NCBI RefSeq assembly: GCF_000485595.1
Contig: NW_014577443.1
Coordinates: forward strand, 1 to 27,769
Source of the DNA: Priapulus caudatus
Lineage: Eukaryota; Priapulida; Priapulimorpha; Priapulimorphida; Priapulidae
Length of the DNA stretch: 27,769 nucleotides
Direction: 5' to 3'
Made by a program: the position numbers and the translations under genes. The notes below the pieces were generated by a model that searched no databases, was not told where the DNA came from, and saw only the letters and a list, made by a program, of their open reading frames with translations. Shown piece by piece: positions 1 through 9,993 of the stretch; position 1 is the first letter of the stretch, and each line of letters opens with the position of its first letter.

Positions 1-2090
1 CCAGGATGAGTTATTCCGCCTGCGGTTCGTTAAGAAGATTACTGCCGCTGCTACATAGCCCGGGGTAGAATTGTTACCGTCTATGGTTATCGCTGCTATG
101 ACAGAAATGTAAGTAGTTTGCAGTGTAGCAATGTATTATTTTAGCGAATTATGATGCAGCTTACAATACGGTAGGGTACTGATAAGGGGGAGGTGAGGTG
201 GGAGTAGGGGGACGGGAGGTGAGGGAAGGACCCCCACTTGTCCCCCCGCTCATAACTCTGCCGGCGTATCTTTCCTTCGCGCCGTTTTCATCTATTGTTT
301 CACTTCTTGGAACCAATCCGCTCAGGCGAGGTACCTCACAAATTGCTGCTATTGCTGGGAGATGCCCCCGCTAGCGCCACTCTCCGCTGTAGATAATAAC
401 CTATAAGCACGATGCACGATTTCTCTAAAAGCGCAATCTGCCTACACATGGCATGCTTTGTGTATATCGTCGCGTTACTTGAAGAAGCGGCACCTTGAAA
501 ATGCGTGCTTTAACTCCGATGATATAAACGGCGTGTTTTTCCAATCGCTTTCAACGCAGTGTGGATACGGCACGTGTCGACTTGGCCGGCTGGGTAGGCC
601 TAAGAGATCTATGAACTTTTATTCTATATGTGGCCTTTACACGTGTCATTCGATCTGTGCTATTTTTAAAGTAAATATAATCACGATAAATTCATTCAAG
701 TAAGTCGGCAAGATCAAGTGCGCCATGTCCATATAAATAATATAGAAGCATACAAAAAATTGTAGCGAAGAGGGCGAATGCATTGATCAATCAAACTAGA
801 AAATACGCGCAGACAACGTGGGCAGACTACGTAGTAGGACAGCTACGTCACTCGGACTGGTCGCCGGCGACGTGCCCGCCACGTATTATCACTACGTCGT
901 CATTACGTACTGGCACGTATATACGTAGTATATACGTAGTGTGTTAGCTGGGTATATTGCAAACTGCATGCAGCGCCCCCTTCCACACTGCAGTGATATA
1001 CGTAGAAATTGAGCCAAGCGAGAGCGCCATCTGTCGTGGAAGTTTGGGTAATAGTTTCGTGACAGATAATTCCGTTCAACGACGTTGCATAATTTTTGTT
1101 CCCGCTAAACAATGAAGGCTGCTCAATCACAGGGGCTAATGTCCCCGAGTGACAATGGCCTTACCTGAACATAGCTGTCAGCCACAAATACAAGTTATTT
1201 TTCAATTTTGTAGCAAAAGAGGAATATACAACAAGAATATACCTCAATACTCTTCAATGACTTAATAACACTACTTACTGTAACATTCCCCCCTTTACTG
1301 CAGCATTAACTAATATTATCGTTGGCGACCTCTTTTTGTTATGTTTTCCCATGCGTGATCTGCCATTGTGTGTGTGTCGCGTGAACCCCTTCGGTCAATT
1401 ACCAACCGTTTTTAGACGCAGATAACCACACGAGGTAGATTCGTAACAGAACAATAAGAACTGTAAGACAGCAGAAAGGGAGGTGGAATACAGGCACAGC
1501 TGACATCTGTTATCGCACACGCTTGGGCGTAATCTTAGCACGTAGACAAAATCAGGCATGGTCGGGGGCTGTCTAGAAAACAGAGAGTGAGGGACAACAC
1601 TCGAAGCCTGTCTAGACAAATACGACACCACGTGCTATCTGACAGAATCCTCGCCATAACCGAGCAATATCGTACATATTTCAGCCACTTTAACAACCGT
1701 CTGAGGCTCGAAACTGTTTCAGCATACACAACAAGAACGGTCCATCGCTATACGAAATGCTTAAAACATAAAACGTGGCATGCACGCGACTAGGCGCTGT
1801 ATTTTTTAGATCTGGTTGTCCTGTCAGGCAACAAGAAGCAATTTTTAGCGTTGTCGGCGAATTTACTTGGCAAATCTATGAAGGCCGTTTTTAATTAGCG
1901 TGGCTTCTCTTTGGTTCAGTGGCATATCATATTTACTAGAGTGTATAGATGCTAAGAAAGAAAAAAAAAAAAATAATGATATTATATCTATATTATAGCA
2001 GCTTCAATATTACAAGTATATAACGATATTTACTCGTGTATAAACGCAGCTTTTTGTAGGCACAAACTTCAATAAAAAAAAATACAGGGG
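1..2090. other. No supported gene; ACGT-rich patch near 815-930
   Basis: I find no convincing exon here. The longest open frames are 64-81 codons, lack paired splice sites and show no recognisable protein character. Overlapping open frames on both strands around 1395-1793 look like chance. The segment at 815-930 holds about ten ACGT tetranucleotides, several inside TACGTA or CACGTA palindromes, with no clear tandem period. The stretch ends in an A-rich run near 1960-1975. Confidence 0.5.
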
Positions 2091-2094
2091 GTGC

Positions 2095-2275
2095 AACTTA
2101 TAGACGAGGCCAATATCCACCCAGGCCCAATATTGAACAATATTAGGCAGATATTGGTCCAATATACGGCCCAATATTAGAAAAACAATATTGGGGCCAG
2201 TTATGCACCAGGCCGGATATTGGACCAAATCGGCCTATATTGGACAGGACATGGACATAAACCGAAATGTGCGGG
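2095..2275. repeat. AATATTGG/CCAATATT-rich interspersed repeat
   Basis: About ten copies of CCAATAT or its complement ATATTGG occur on both strands within 180 bp, often next to GGCC. Adjacent opposite copies would form short hairpins. I infer a repetitive, possibly MITE-derived segment, because this kind of motif is common in invertebrate non-coding DNA. No terminal inverted repeat or target duplication could be delimited. Confidence 0.45.
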
Positions 2276-2726
2276 CAGATACTTGCAATATGGTAATACT
2301 TTTAGCCGCAGTATAATTGGGATAGGGTGTATTTTAGGGCGCAAAGCGGTTTGCGACAGGGTCAGCGTTTTTTCAAGGTGCCGGAGGCCACCCCCCGCCC
2401 CCCCCCTACCCTCAGTCCGAGGCCGAGAGCCCCGCCCCCACCCGAGATGTACCTCGTACTTTTAATTTTTATTTGCAGGAAATGCGAAACGGAGAAGGCG
2501 CTGCTAAACAGATTCATTTGTTCTAATAAAGATTTCTTAGCTATATCTATGTTCATGGTATATTATTTTGGTTTAATTTATCAAGTAAATCGCTTTTATA
2601 ATATAAAATCGCTCTGGACAGCTATACAGAAAGCACTATTGCTCTCATGTTATTATCACGAAGTGAAGCGCAGACTTGCATTAATCACGAAAATGATGCA
2701 CAGATTTGTCTGTTAAACACACAAGG
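2276..2726. other. Unassigned spacer with C-rich run
   Basis: This spacer contains a C-rich stretch at about 2387-2445 and then AT-rich DNA. The 129-codon plus frame across it is mostly a translation of the C-run plus low-complexity sequence, and I do not believe it. The last 40 bases already resemble the satellite that follows, with a TGATGCACAGATTTG segment near 2693. Confidence 0.4.
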
Positions 2727-3890
2727 TCAGTTTAGGCACCTTATACCTAACAAGGTATCACGACGTGATGCACAGATTATTGTATATCACGAGGTGATGC
2801 ACAGATTAGTGTAGATCACGAGGTGATGCACAGATTAGTGTAGATCACGAGGTGATGCACCGGATTAGTGTAGATCACGAGAGGTGATGCAGCAGTATTA
2901 GTGTAAAGATCACGACGTGAATGCACAGATTAATTGTATATCACGAGGTGAATGCATGCAGATTTAGTGGTAGATCAGCGGAAGGTGATGCACAGAATTT
3001 AGTGTATGATCACGAGTGATTGGCACAGATTAGTGTAGATCACGAGGTGATGCACAGATTAGTGTAGATCACGAGGTGATGCACAGATTAGTGTAGATCA
3101 CGAGGTGATGCACGGATTAGTGTAGATCACGAGGTGATGCACGATTACGTGTAGATCACGCAGGTGATGACACCAGATAGTGCAGATGCACGAGGTGATC
3201 GCACAGATAAGTGTAGATTCAGAGGTGATTGCACGATAGTTGTAGATCACGAGGTGCTGGCACGGATTAGTGCAGATCACTGAGGTGAGCAGCAGATTTA
3301 GTGTAGATCACCGAAGGTGATGCACAGATTATTGTAGATCACGACCGTGATGCACAGATTAGTGTAGATCACGAGGTGATGCACAGATTAGTGTAGATCA
3401 CGAGGTGATGCACGGATTAGTGTAGATCACGAGGTGATGCACAGATTAGTGTAGATCAGCCTGAGGTTGATGCACAGATTACTGTAAAGAATACCGAGGT
3501 GATCGCAACGAATTATTGTAGATCAACACGAGGTGATGCGCAGATTGAGTGCAGATCACGAGGTGATGCACAGATTATTGGCTAGTATCCACCCACGAAG
3601 GAGTGATGCAGCAGATGTAGCGTAGATCAGCGGAGGTGATGCACAGATTAGTGTAGATCACGAAGGCTGATGCCACGAGATTATGTAGATCACGAGGTGA
3701 TCACAGACTTAGTGTAGATCAACGAGTGATTGCATCGGATTAATGTAGATCACGAGTGATGCACAGATTTAGTGTAGACACGAGTGGATGCACGATTATG
3801 TAGATCACGACGTGATGCACAGATTTGCGGTTTCATAACCACAAGTTTCAGTTTAGGCACCTTATACTCTAACAAGGTATACAACGACGT
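2727..3890. repeat. 29-bp tandem satellite array with short dyad
   Basis: A 29-bp unit, roughly GTAGATCACGAGGTGATGCA followed by CAGATTAGT, is repeated about 35-40 times. Each unit contains a dyad, ATCAC-GAG-GTGAT, with 5-bp perfect arms. The array is flanked in direct orientation by a 32-33-bp segment that begins TCAGTTTAGGCACCTTATAC, at 2727 and again at 3848, so the array may sit inside a larger duplicated unit. Units near 2880-3000, 3160-3300 and 3470-3800 carry many one-base insertions and deletions; units in between are identical. No unique spacers separate the repeats. Confidence 0.95.
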
Positions 3891-3917
3891 TTGATGGCAT
3901 CAGAATGGTGCAAATAA

Positions 3918-3922
3918 ATGTG

Positions 3923-3959
<37 letters not shown>

Positions 3960-4030
3960 GTGTGTCGTGCCGTGCGTGCGCGCGCGCGCTGTCGTGCGCG
4001 TGCGTGTGTGTCTGTGCGTGCGTGTGTATG
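3918..4030. repeat. (GT)n microsatellite with CG-alternating part
   Basis: This is a run of GT dinucleotides followed by GCGCGCGC and mixed GTGCGTGC. The Cys/Val-rich and His/Thr-rich open frames here are translations of the repeat, not genes. Confidence 0.95.
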
Positions 4031-4439
4031 TGGCTTGATGTTGTTCATGTTCACGTCTGCGTTGGCTTGCGACTTCTGTGGCAGCTTGATTTTCCCGATA
4101 AAGCGTTCGTTGACCGAAATTCTAACAATACACATACAGCAAACCAATAACAGTTCGAAGCGCGGGGAGGGGGGAGAGGGGGTTATATAATAAGTCGCCG
4201 TCTCTGTGACAATCATTCCTCTGTGAAATACTTATGTTTATCTATAGGTATTGCTCTGCAGTAATGCGCAGAATGACGCGCGCAGTAGAGCGCTGTCGTC
4301 TGGCAGCAATATGTTTGAAAACTGCAGAGTGACTTTCCAATCAATGGGAGATCAAAATCAAACTAACAAAATTAAGTTAAAACCGCGTAAATAATAAAGC
4401 TAATTGGGCCTTTAACATAATTTTATGGGCGTACACAGA

Positions 4440-4760
4440 TACATGTATATGTCATGGTATCATCGTAGTGTATGTATGTCATATGTATGTATGTATTGTA
4501 TGTAATGTTTGTATGTTGTAGTAATGTATGTATGTGTATGTATGTGTTTGTGTTGTTGTGTGTGTGTGTGTGTGTGTGCTGATGTGTGTATAGTTGTCGT
4601 GTGGTGCGTGCGTGTGATGTGTGTGTGTGTGTGTGTGTGTGTGGTGGTGTGCGTGCGTGCGTTGGTGTGTATGTATGTATGTGTGACTGTGTGTGCACCT
4701 ATACATGCTCGCGTGTGTGCGCACATGTCCGCATGTGTGTGTGCGCGTACGTGTTGTATA
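4440..4760. repeat. Degenerate GT/GTAT microsatellite
   Basis: About 300 bp of ATGTATGT, then GTGTGT, then GTGCGTGC sequence. All the overlapping open frames of 73-93 codons on both strands are repeat translations. Confidence 0.93.
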
Positions 4761-5313
4761 TATTACTATTTGTTACTATTGTTATTGTAGGCCTATATAC
4801 AAGTTGAATAATGTAATAAAATGGGGCCTGCCGTTCATCCACGTAAATAATTAGAACATGAAGAATGATTGAAGTTGCGAAGTTTATTATCATGATCAAG
4901 AGATCAGATAGTTTAAAAGTTTCATTTCACAACCGACTTGGATTTTGGGGTAATATCTAGGAGAATCGGTAGATCACTTCGTCTATAAGAGATTAGAGAC
5001 CAGACAACTCTATAACGGGACTCTAGGTATTAATATACATATACGTTACTCCCGTATTCAACCGTTAGTGATCATCCAACAAAAAGCTATAAAATATCTG
5101 AATATCCCAAATTAAAACCTCTATCATATATGTACCTGTATCTCCTTTATATCACAAACTATTAATATTAGTCGCATATTTCTTAACGACGACATAATTG
5201 AAAGACGTAGCTACGGACAAATATTGCTTTTTAGTGAGTAGTAGAATCATAATAGGATACAAATTACTGACAGATATGACTGAAGTACATTAAAATGAGC
5301 ATCTTTATATCAA

Positions 5314-5362
<49 letters not shown>

Positions 5363-5900
5363 CATATATATAACATCTAATTACTAAAGTTAGAAACTTA
5401 AATAAGTGAATTGTTCACACGGTCACATATCGTTTAGGTCTACTTATCGCGCAATTTGTAACGCGAAATTATCAACAAATATCTTGACAACTTTACAATA
5501 CGAAAACACATTACCAACTTATAATACGCAGGTAAATTCCCATTACTAATTACATTACTTTGCTTCAACACATCGGGGCAGAGGAGCAAGAAAGTAACAA
5601 AACAAAATATAAACTATCTAATTATTCAAAAATCTTGTGCATCACCGATGCTAACGTTAATCTAAAACTTGAAATCTACTAAACGCATCTATCAAGAAAC
5701 TGTTCAGCGCCACTCAACCCCGTAGGTACGTGCGTAAGTCTGACACACGAAAGCCTTCCCTCATTCCCCAGCATTCGCCAAGAAGAAAAGATGCGATGTA
5801 TCCTGCACATCTCTTCCCCGTGCCTCCCCATTATCACGACAGAGAAGTAAAGAGAGGTAATATCGATGATATGTGATGAAGTTATGCGAGCTAGAGAAGA
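4761..5900. other. AT-rich spacer, no gene seen
   Basis: The stretch is AT-rich with frequent stops on both strands. The only internal feature is a TA dinucleotide run at about 5318-5372. A 97-codon minus frame (5972-5679) starts inside the CRE-containing segment described separately and has no recognisable protein features, so I do not call it. Confidence 0.5.
5318..5372. repeat. (TA)n microsatellite
   Basis: About 50 bp of near-pure TA dinucleotides, interrupted by ACATATATA near 5348-5365. Confidence 0.95.
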
Positions 5901-5939
5901 ACGGCGGCTCACGACTAGACTGTCACATGATCCGCCGCC

Positions 5940-6105
5940 GCTGGGTGACGTCATCCTGCGTGACATCATCATACGGACGCTTCGTTTAGCTCCGTGCAGC
6001 TCACGTACTCTGAAACGTCAATGAGCAGCTGACAAGGATAATCACCATGGCAACCAGAAGTAGTGCGCGAGAGCCAATCATCGTGTGATATACCGCGCCA
6101 AATTT
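5940..6105. promoter_or_regulatory. Promoter-like cluster: CRE, X-box, CCAAT, E2F
   Basis: The motifs are a full CRE TGACGTCA (5946-5953), a variant TGACATCA (5961-5968), an RFX-type X-box ATCACCATGGCAAC (6041-6054), CCAAT (6073-6077) and an E2F-like TTTGGCGC read on the minus strand (about 6095-6102). GC-rich CCGCCGCCG lies just to the left. This combination is typical of animal housekeeping or ciliary promoters. It lies beyond the poly(A) signal of the minus-strand gene, so it more likely serves a neighbouring gene. The motif order (CCAAT upstream of CRE) fits minus-strand transcription, but no first exon was identified. Confidence 0.45.
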
Positions 6106-6344
6106 AACTGCTCGGTATCTGTAACGTGTTCCGTATTAATGTTCTCGGTATATAGCTTGCTGTTGTGCGGAGGCTATATTATGTAAATACTTTCTATAGT
6201 TACTGTCTGTTGTTGTGTTTATTGTTTTGCTCTATAGCACCTGTTAATCTATGAAACGTCATTTGAAATTGCTAACCGCTTCACGTAATATTAAATAGAC
6301 CTATTATTCGAAAAAAAACTTTGGTGTATATGTACTATAAAATG

Positions 6345-6350
6345 TTTATT
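6345..6350 (-). other. Candidate poly(A) signal AATAAA
   Basis: AATAAA on the minus strand lies about 145 bp past the stop codon of the membrane-protein gene, giving a short AT-rich 3' UTR. A second AATAAA lies farther on, near 6222-6227. I chose the first because of its distance, with no transcript evidence. Confidence 0.5.
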
Positions 6351-6492
6351 ATAGTCTTTATAACGTCATTACGTATATAATTAAAATAGATTAAAACGAT
6401 GTGTAGTTTAAAAAACAAGTAATTACGGCGTATAATTACGTAAAATTTTTAACAGAATAATTAAGCACTTGTGCGAAACATGAAATCTAATA

Positions 6493-6660
6493 TTAAACGG
6501 TGAAGAGCGCACCCGTGATCGAAGACCGGGGAGAGTCAAGGTCGTCTAGTGACCTCTGCACGACCTCGGGGTCAATCATGCTGTTGCGGTTACTGCCAGC
6601 TATCGGCGCGTCGAATTCGTCTGTGAGGTCCGCCAGTGGCGCCCTCATGTTCTCTGGAAA
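6493..6660 (-). CDS. Terminal coding exon, cytoplasmic tail of type I membrane protein
   Basis: This is the last coding exon, 55 codons plus a TAA stop. The acceptor is GCTTTAG before TTT CCA GAG, in phase 0. A second possible AG inside it (CCAGAG) would shorten the exon by three codons. It encodes a soluble acidic tail beginning FPENMRAPLADL, with NRNSMIDPEV and a Ser/Asp stretch (SLDDLDSPRSS) that could be phosphorylated. The protein ends in GALFTV; the final F-T-V fits a class II (hydrophobic-x-hydrophobic) PDZ ligand. That reading is inferred from the motif alone. Neighbour: exon 7588-7758, across a 927-bp intron that holds a palindromic repeat. Family unknown. Confidence 0.85.
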   Translation of the reverse strand, partial: FPENMRAPLADLTDEFDAPIAGSNRNSMIDPEVVQRSLDDLDSPRSSITGALFTV

Positions 6661-7213
6661 CTAAAGCAACTGGGAACGTAATGCGGCTGTATACTTGGTT
6701 CGTCGTAAGGATAAAGGTTGTGATAAGGATTAGGAACACTCAATGGCGAATTTAAGTGATAAAAGAATCGGGAATGTTGCATGAAAGAAAATTGGTCTTC
6801 TTGACATAATTATTAACATTAACACTTTCACGTGGGACGTTGGCCGAAACATGAAAAAAATTACGAGTTTCCTATATACGCAACGTATAGAGGTCGTGTC
6901 TACAAGATAAAGTTCATGCTAAGACTATTGTTTTTGTTTCTGACAACGGTCTCCAGGATTGCAGGTGTAGACCTATGGCTGAGGAAATGGTGCTGCGTCA
7001 TACCATAGACATGAATGCATAAATACCAATAAATGAATAAACAAAAGTCTAACAAATGTAAGTAATCCTAAAACAATTGCAACACATAATAAGGGAGCAC
7101 GTTATCCCTTCTTGCTATGGCGTATATAACGCATATTATAATCCATCTTGAATTACTCACACAACTATAGAAATATATATAGACACTACTACGTAGGCCT
7201 ACTACTACTGCAC

Positions 7214-7444
7214 GAAGGGTCGTTGTCGTATCAGGTACTACATATATGTACCCGAGGTAGTTTTAGGTTGTTTAGTATTATGTTTATATTTTTATATGAG
7301 GTATGTTTAGGGTTAGGGTTAGAGTTAAGGTTAGTGTTAGGGTTAGGGTAGACTTCTGTAGTACAAGTCTGGTACACTTTGTGTATACATATATGTACCT
7401 CGGGTACATATATGTATAGTGCCTGATACGACAACGACCCCTTC
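7214..7444. mobile_element. MITE-like palindromic element with telomere-like core (copy 1)
   Basis: The element has terminal inverted repeats of about 45 bp, reading GAAGGGTCGTTGTCGTATCA at the left end and nearly identically (one extra G) in reverse complement at the right end. The arms continue through CATATATGTACCCGAGGTA. The core at 7306-7350 is degenerate TTAGGG repeats. It has no coding capacity, and target duplications are unclear because both flanks are ACT-rich. It sits in the last intron of the minus-strand gene. It resembles 15588-15836 in architecture but not in arm sequence. Confidence 0.85.
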
Positions 7445-7587
7445 AGCACTACTACTACTTACTTCTAGTACGCATAGTCGACCTAGTATATTATTTCTAT
7501 GCACCGTCTCAGTCAAGTTGAAAAATTAGCGCCTTCTCCATATGGTCGCAGTAATGTTCTCAGTCTGCGGCCTTGCTATACACTCAC

Positions 7588-7758
7588 CTCCTCTATTGGT
7601 GTCAGAGGCTTGCTGGGTGGAGGAAGGACGTAGACGCCCTCATCGTCATCGTCGTCACCCGTCACCATCGGCTCGTCCGTAAAATCATCGAACTGATTTT
7701 CGTCAAATTCCTCCCCTGGGTTACCATAGCGCACTGTTCTCCCCGGCAGGCCGGCTCT
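7588..7758 (-). CDS. Cytoplasmic-tail exon of type I membrane protein (phase 0-0)
   Basis: This exon has 57 codons between a good acceptor (TCTTGTTGCAG before AGAGCC) and a strong donor (GAG before GTGAGTGTA). It starts RAGLPGRTVRYGNPGEEF, continues through an acidic segment with a DDDDDE run, and ends in the proline motif VLPPPSKPLTPIEE. That motif could bind SH3 or WW domains (inference). It begins and ends in phase 0, so skipping it would keep the frame. It joins upstream to ...TELLN and downstream to FPENM. Codon use is clearly protein-like, with no in-frame stop. No known domain is recognised. Confidence 0.9.
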
Positions 7759-8127
7759 CTGCAACAAGATAACACGACAACCGATCGCTACGCACCAGGG
7801 TAACGTCCGCTGAGTCGGCAATGCGAATGCGCAATATCTCACCACAGGAGTTCTATTAGTTGATCAGTGCGCGGATAGTTTTGATTAAAAGTTTATCGTT
7901 TAATCAAATTGTGTGCGGTGAAATTAATAGCAATCTCACATTGTACATATTCTTATGGCATGTTGAGTACGCGTACATTAGCCAAGGTCGCGCCTGTGTG
8001 GCGAAGCAGGGTGTCAGTTTTAACTGCGTAGACGCAACCCGGATGTAGACACGTCCGTACGCGACGTGGTGCAGTGCGCCACAGGCGAATGGCGAAGGGA
8101 CGCCTTTCGGTCTGCAGTGGCCTTGAG

Positions 8128-9010
8128 CAAAGGCGTCGGAAGCAATAAAATAGTGCCGCGGCTTTGGTGATAGGGCGAGCCCAGGGGAGGCGAAGCCACC
8201 CTAGGGGGGTCTGGGGGCATGCCCTCCCCCGTGAAAATTTTGAAATCTACAAGGCAAATGGTGGGCTCTGGTGCATTCTGAGCATTGTGATTTAGCACAA
8301 AAAAGTGTTTTACTGTAATTTTAGTAAAATACATGATGATTTGAAAGATGTGTTGCTTAACATAGAATTAAAATATTCAATAATGACCAAAAACTCCAAA
8401 TTTATTTTTCTCACTTTAACAGTGGAATAATCTTTGGTAAAACTTCCTGAAATACATTCCCATTCAAGACATGCGTACAATTGTACTGGTGCTCACAAAC
8501 GAACAAACTGTTAATATTCGTCATGAAACGCGCTGACCCCGGGCAAAGCATGCTCCCTCAAGATAACGCAACGGCATGCTGCCTGCATAGAATCAGGAGT
8601 AGACGGGGAGCAGAGGAATGTGTGCCAGAGTTCTGGATCATAACATTTTATAGCTACAGGTGACCTGCAGGGGCGTGTACAGTATTTTGATGGGGGTCTA
8701 ACCGTAAGACATACTTGCGAGCACGCGAAGGAGGGGTCTGGGGAGGCCCTCCCCCAGAAATTTTTGAAATTAGACCCCCTCAGATGCGTTTTCTGCGCGA
8801 GCAGGGGGGGGTCCGGACCCCCTGGACCCCCCCCCTGTACACGCCCCTGACCTGACCTCATCTGACCCTGGTCTCCGCTTATAGGGGCCTAGATTACACG
8901 TATATACATGATATATGTACCGGCTAAAAGACGGTATAAATTATTGAAAGATTTTGGTTACGGAAAATTTATGGCCTGAAAAAAGTGCCGCGGCAGTTCC
9001 GACGCCCTTG
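8128..9010. mobile_element. Non-autonomous hAT-like DNA transposon with 8-bp TSD
   Basis: The terminal inverted repeats are CAAAGGCGTCGGAA at the left and, in reverse complement, CAAGGGCGTCGGAA at the right, both followed inward by a GTGCCGCGGC-type block. Direct duplications GCCTTGAG flank it at 8120-8127 and 9011-9018. An 8-bp duplication and CA...TG ends are the hAT signature. The 883 bp carry no transposase frame; the interior has the GGGGGGTCTGGGGGCATGCC type of sequence often seen in non-autonomous elements. A smaller element sits inside at 8668-8849. Its removal restores the LTR-like repeat. Confidence 0.85.
8668..8849. mobile_element. Small nested inverted-repeat element (CAGGGGCGTGTACAG ends)
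   Basis: Perfect 15-bp terminal inverted repeats CAGGGGCGTGTACAG and CTGTACACGCCCCTG bound 182 bp of G/C-run-rich non-coding DNA. ACCTG occurs directly on both sides (8663-8667 and 8850-8854). The 5-bp duplication is not the 8 bp expected for hAT, although the CAGGGGCG end looks hAT-like, so the superfamily is uncertain. It was inserted into the larger hAT-like element after that element's own insertion, or travelled with it. Confidence 0.75.
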
Positions 9011-9379
9011 GCCTTGAGGACCCCTAATGTGACTTCACCTCGCTGGTCATATATATATGACCGCACCTCTGAAGCTCACTTTTGGACTTATTAATGAAAT
9101 GTGTTGAAATTATTTGTGTGATCGCTTTTCCTTCGAGCGGAAACACAACACGAACGAATTTGGTTTGGAAATTAATGCAATTATACAATTAATACGAATC
9201 AAGGAATAACACAACGCAAGGCTTGTACAACAGTACAAGGCTTGTGCAACAGTAATACGATCACGAACCACACTAAACCTGAATTCGACCAGGTTTCATT
9301 GGAGCCGTTTCGACCAGGATTGGCGCGGAAGGAGTCAGCGTATCGGTGTGTCAAGAAACAGTAGTGGCGAGCGAGTAAC

Positions 9380-9900
9380 GAAGAACGTACGTGAGTAACA
9401 TTAACATTAGCAGTAGTGACGTCAGCACCGCATCATAGAACTGTAGTGTATCGACGTGTATCGTGTATCAAGCGTCGTGCCAGCAGTAGCATCATCGTTA
9501 ACAGCGTCGGCAGAAACAGCATCGTCAGCAACAGCAGCCGCAACGGTATTTGACCCCCAACGCGTAGTACGTCGGAGAGCCTATAGTATATTGCTATGAT
9601 ACGCAGCATATTGCCATCGTCAGCAGCGTCGACGGCGGCATCAGTAGCAACGTTAGCAGCAACAGCAACAGCAGCAGCGGAGACAACAGCAACATCATTG
9701 GCAGCAACATCGTCAGAGGCAGCGTCGTCAACAACAGCAGCAGCGACATTTGAGCAGTGACTACGGCATTGGCAGCAGTGACCGTACCAGCGGCAGCAAC
9801 ATCAGTATCAGCAACGGCAATGTTGGCAACATCAGTATCAGCAACGGCAGTGTTGGCAACATCAGTATCAGCAACGGCAGTGTTGGCAACATCTGTTGCG
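9380..9900 (+). repeat. AGCAAC/CAGCAG-rich segment with 30-bp tandem repeat
   Basis: Degenerate trinucleotide-like sequence (CAGCAG, AACATC, GTCAGC) leads into a 30-bp unit, AGTATCAGCAACGGCAGTGT plus TGGCAACATC, repeated three times at about 9802-9893. A 71-codon Ser/Asn/Gly-rich plus frame follows the repeat because 30 is a multiple of three. I do not regard it as a gene. It directly follows LTR-like copy I and may be internal sequence of that element. Confidence 0.7.
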
Positions 9901-9993
9901 GCAGCGATTCATCGTCATCAGTAACTCTCGCTACATATCACCTTATATCAGTGATCAGTAGGTGATAACACTAACGTAGAAGTCGACTAAACG

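Larger units (their letters stand above)
8025..9330 (+). mobile_element. LTR-like repeat copy I, interrupted by an hAT-like insertion
   Basis: The two parts, 8025-8127 and 9019-9330, match the copy at 21610-22040 when the inserted element is removed. Both share GCGAATGGCG, then CTGCAGTG, a TGAC(T/G)TCAC site with a CGCTGGTCATATATA TATA-like segment, and downstream GGAAATTAATGCAATTAT and ACGAATCAAGGA blocks. TATA box, CRE-like site and downstream sequence suggest a solo or decayed LTR of a retrotransposon. This is inference; no pol gene is visible. It lies in the 4.6-kb intron between exons 12348-12568 and 7588-7758. Confidence 0.5.

Noticed and set aside
2727-3890. CRISPR-like array
   Set aside because: Units are contiguous with no unique spacers, and the genome is eukaryotic; it is a satellite.
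5679-5972. 97-codon minus frame starting MMMSRRMTSPSGGG
   Set aside because: Its start lies inside the CRE/GC-rich promoter-like segment and the product has no recognisable features; likely chance.
7306-7350. Interstitial telomere or chromosome-end fusion
   Set aside because: The degenerate TTAGGG repeats are enclosed by inverted arms of a small element, which explains them better.
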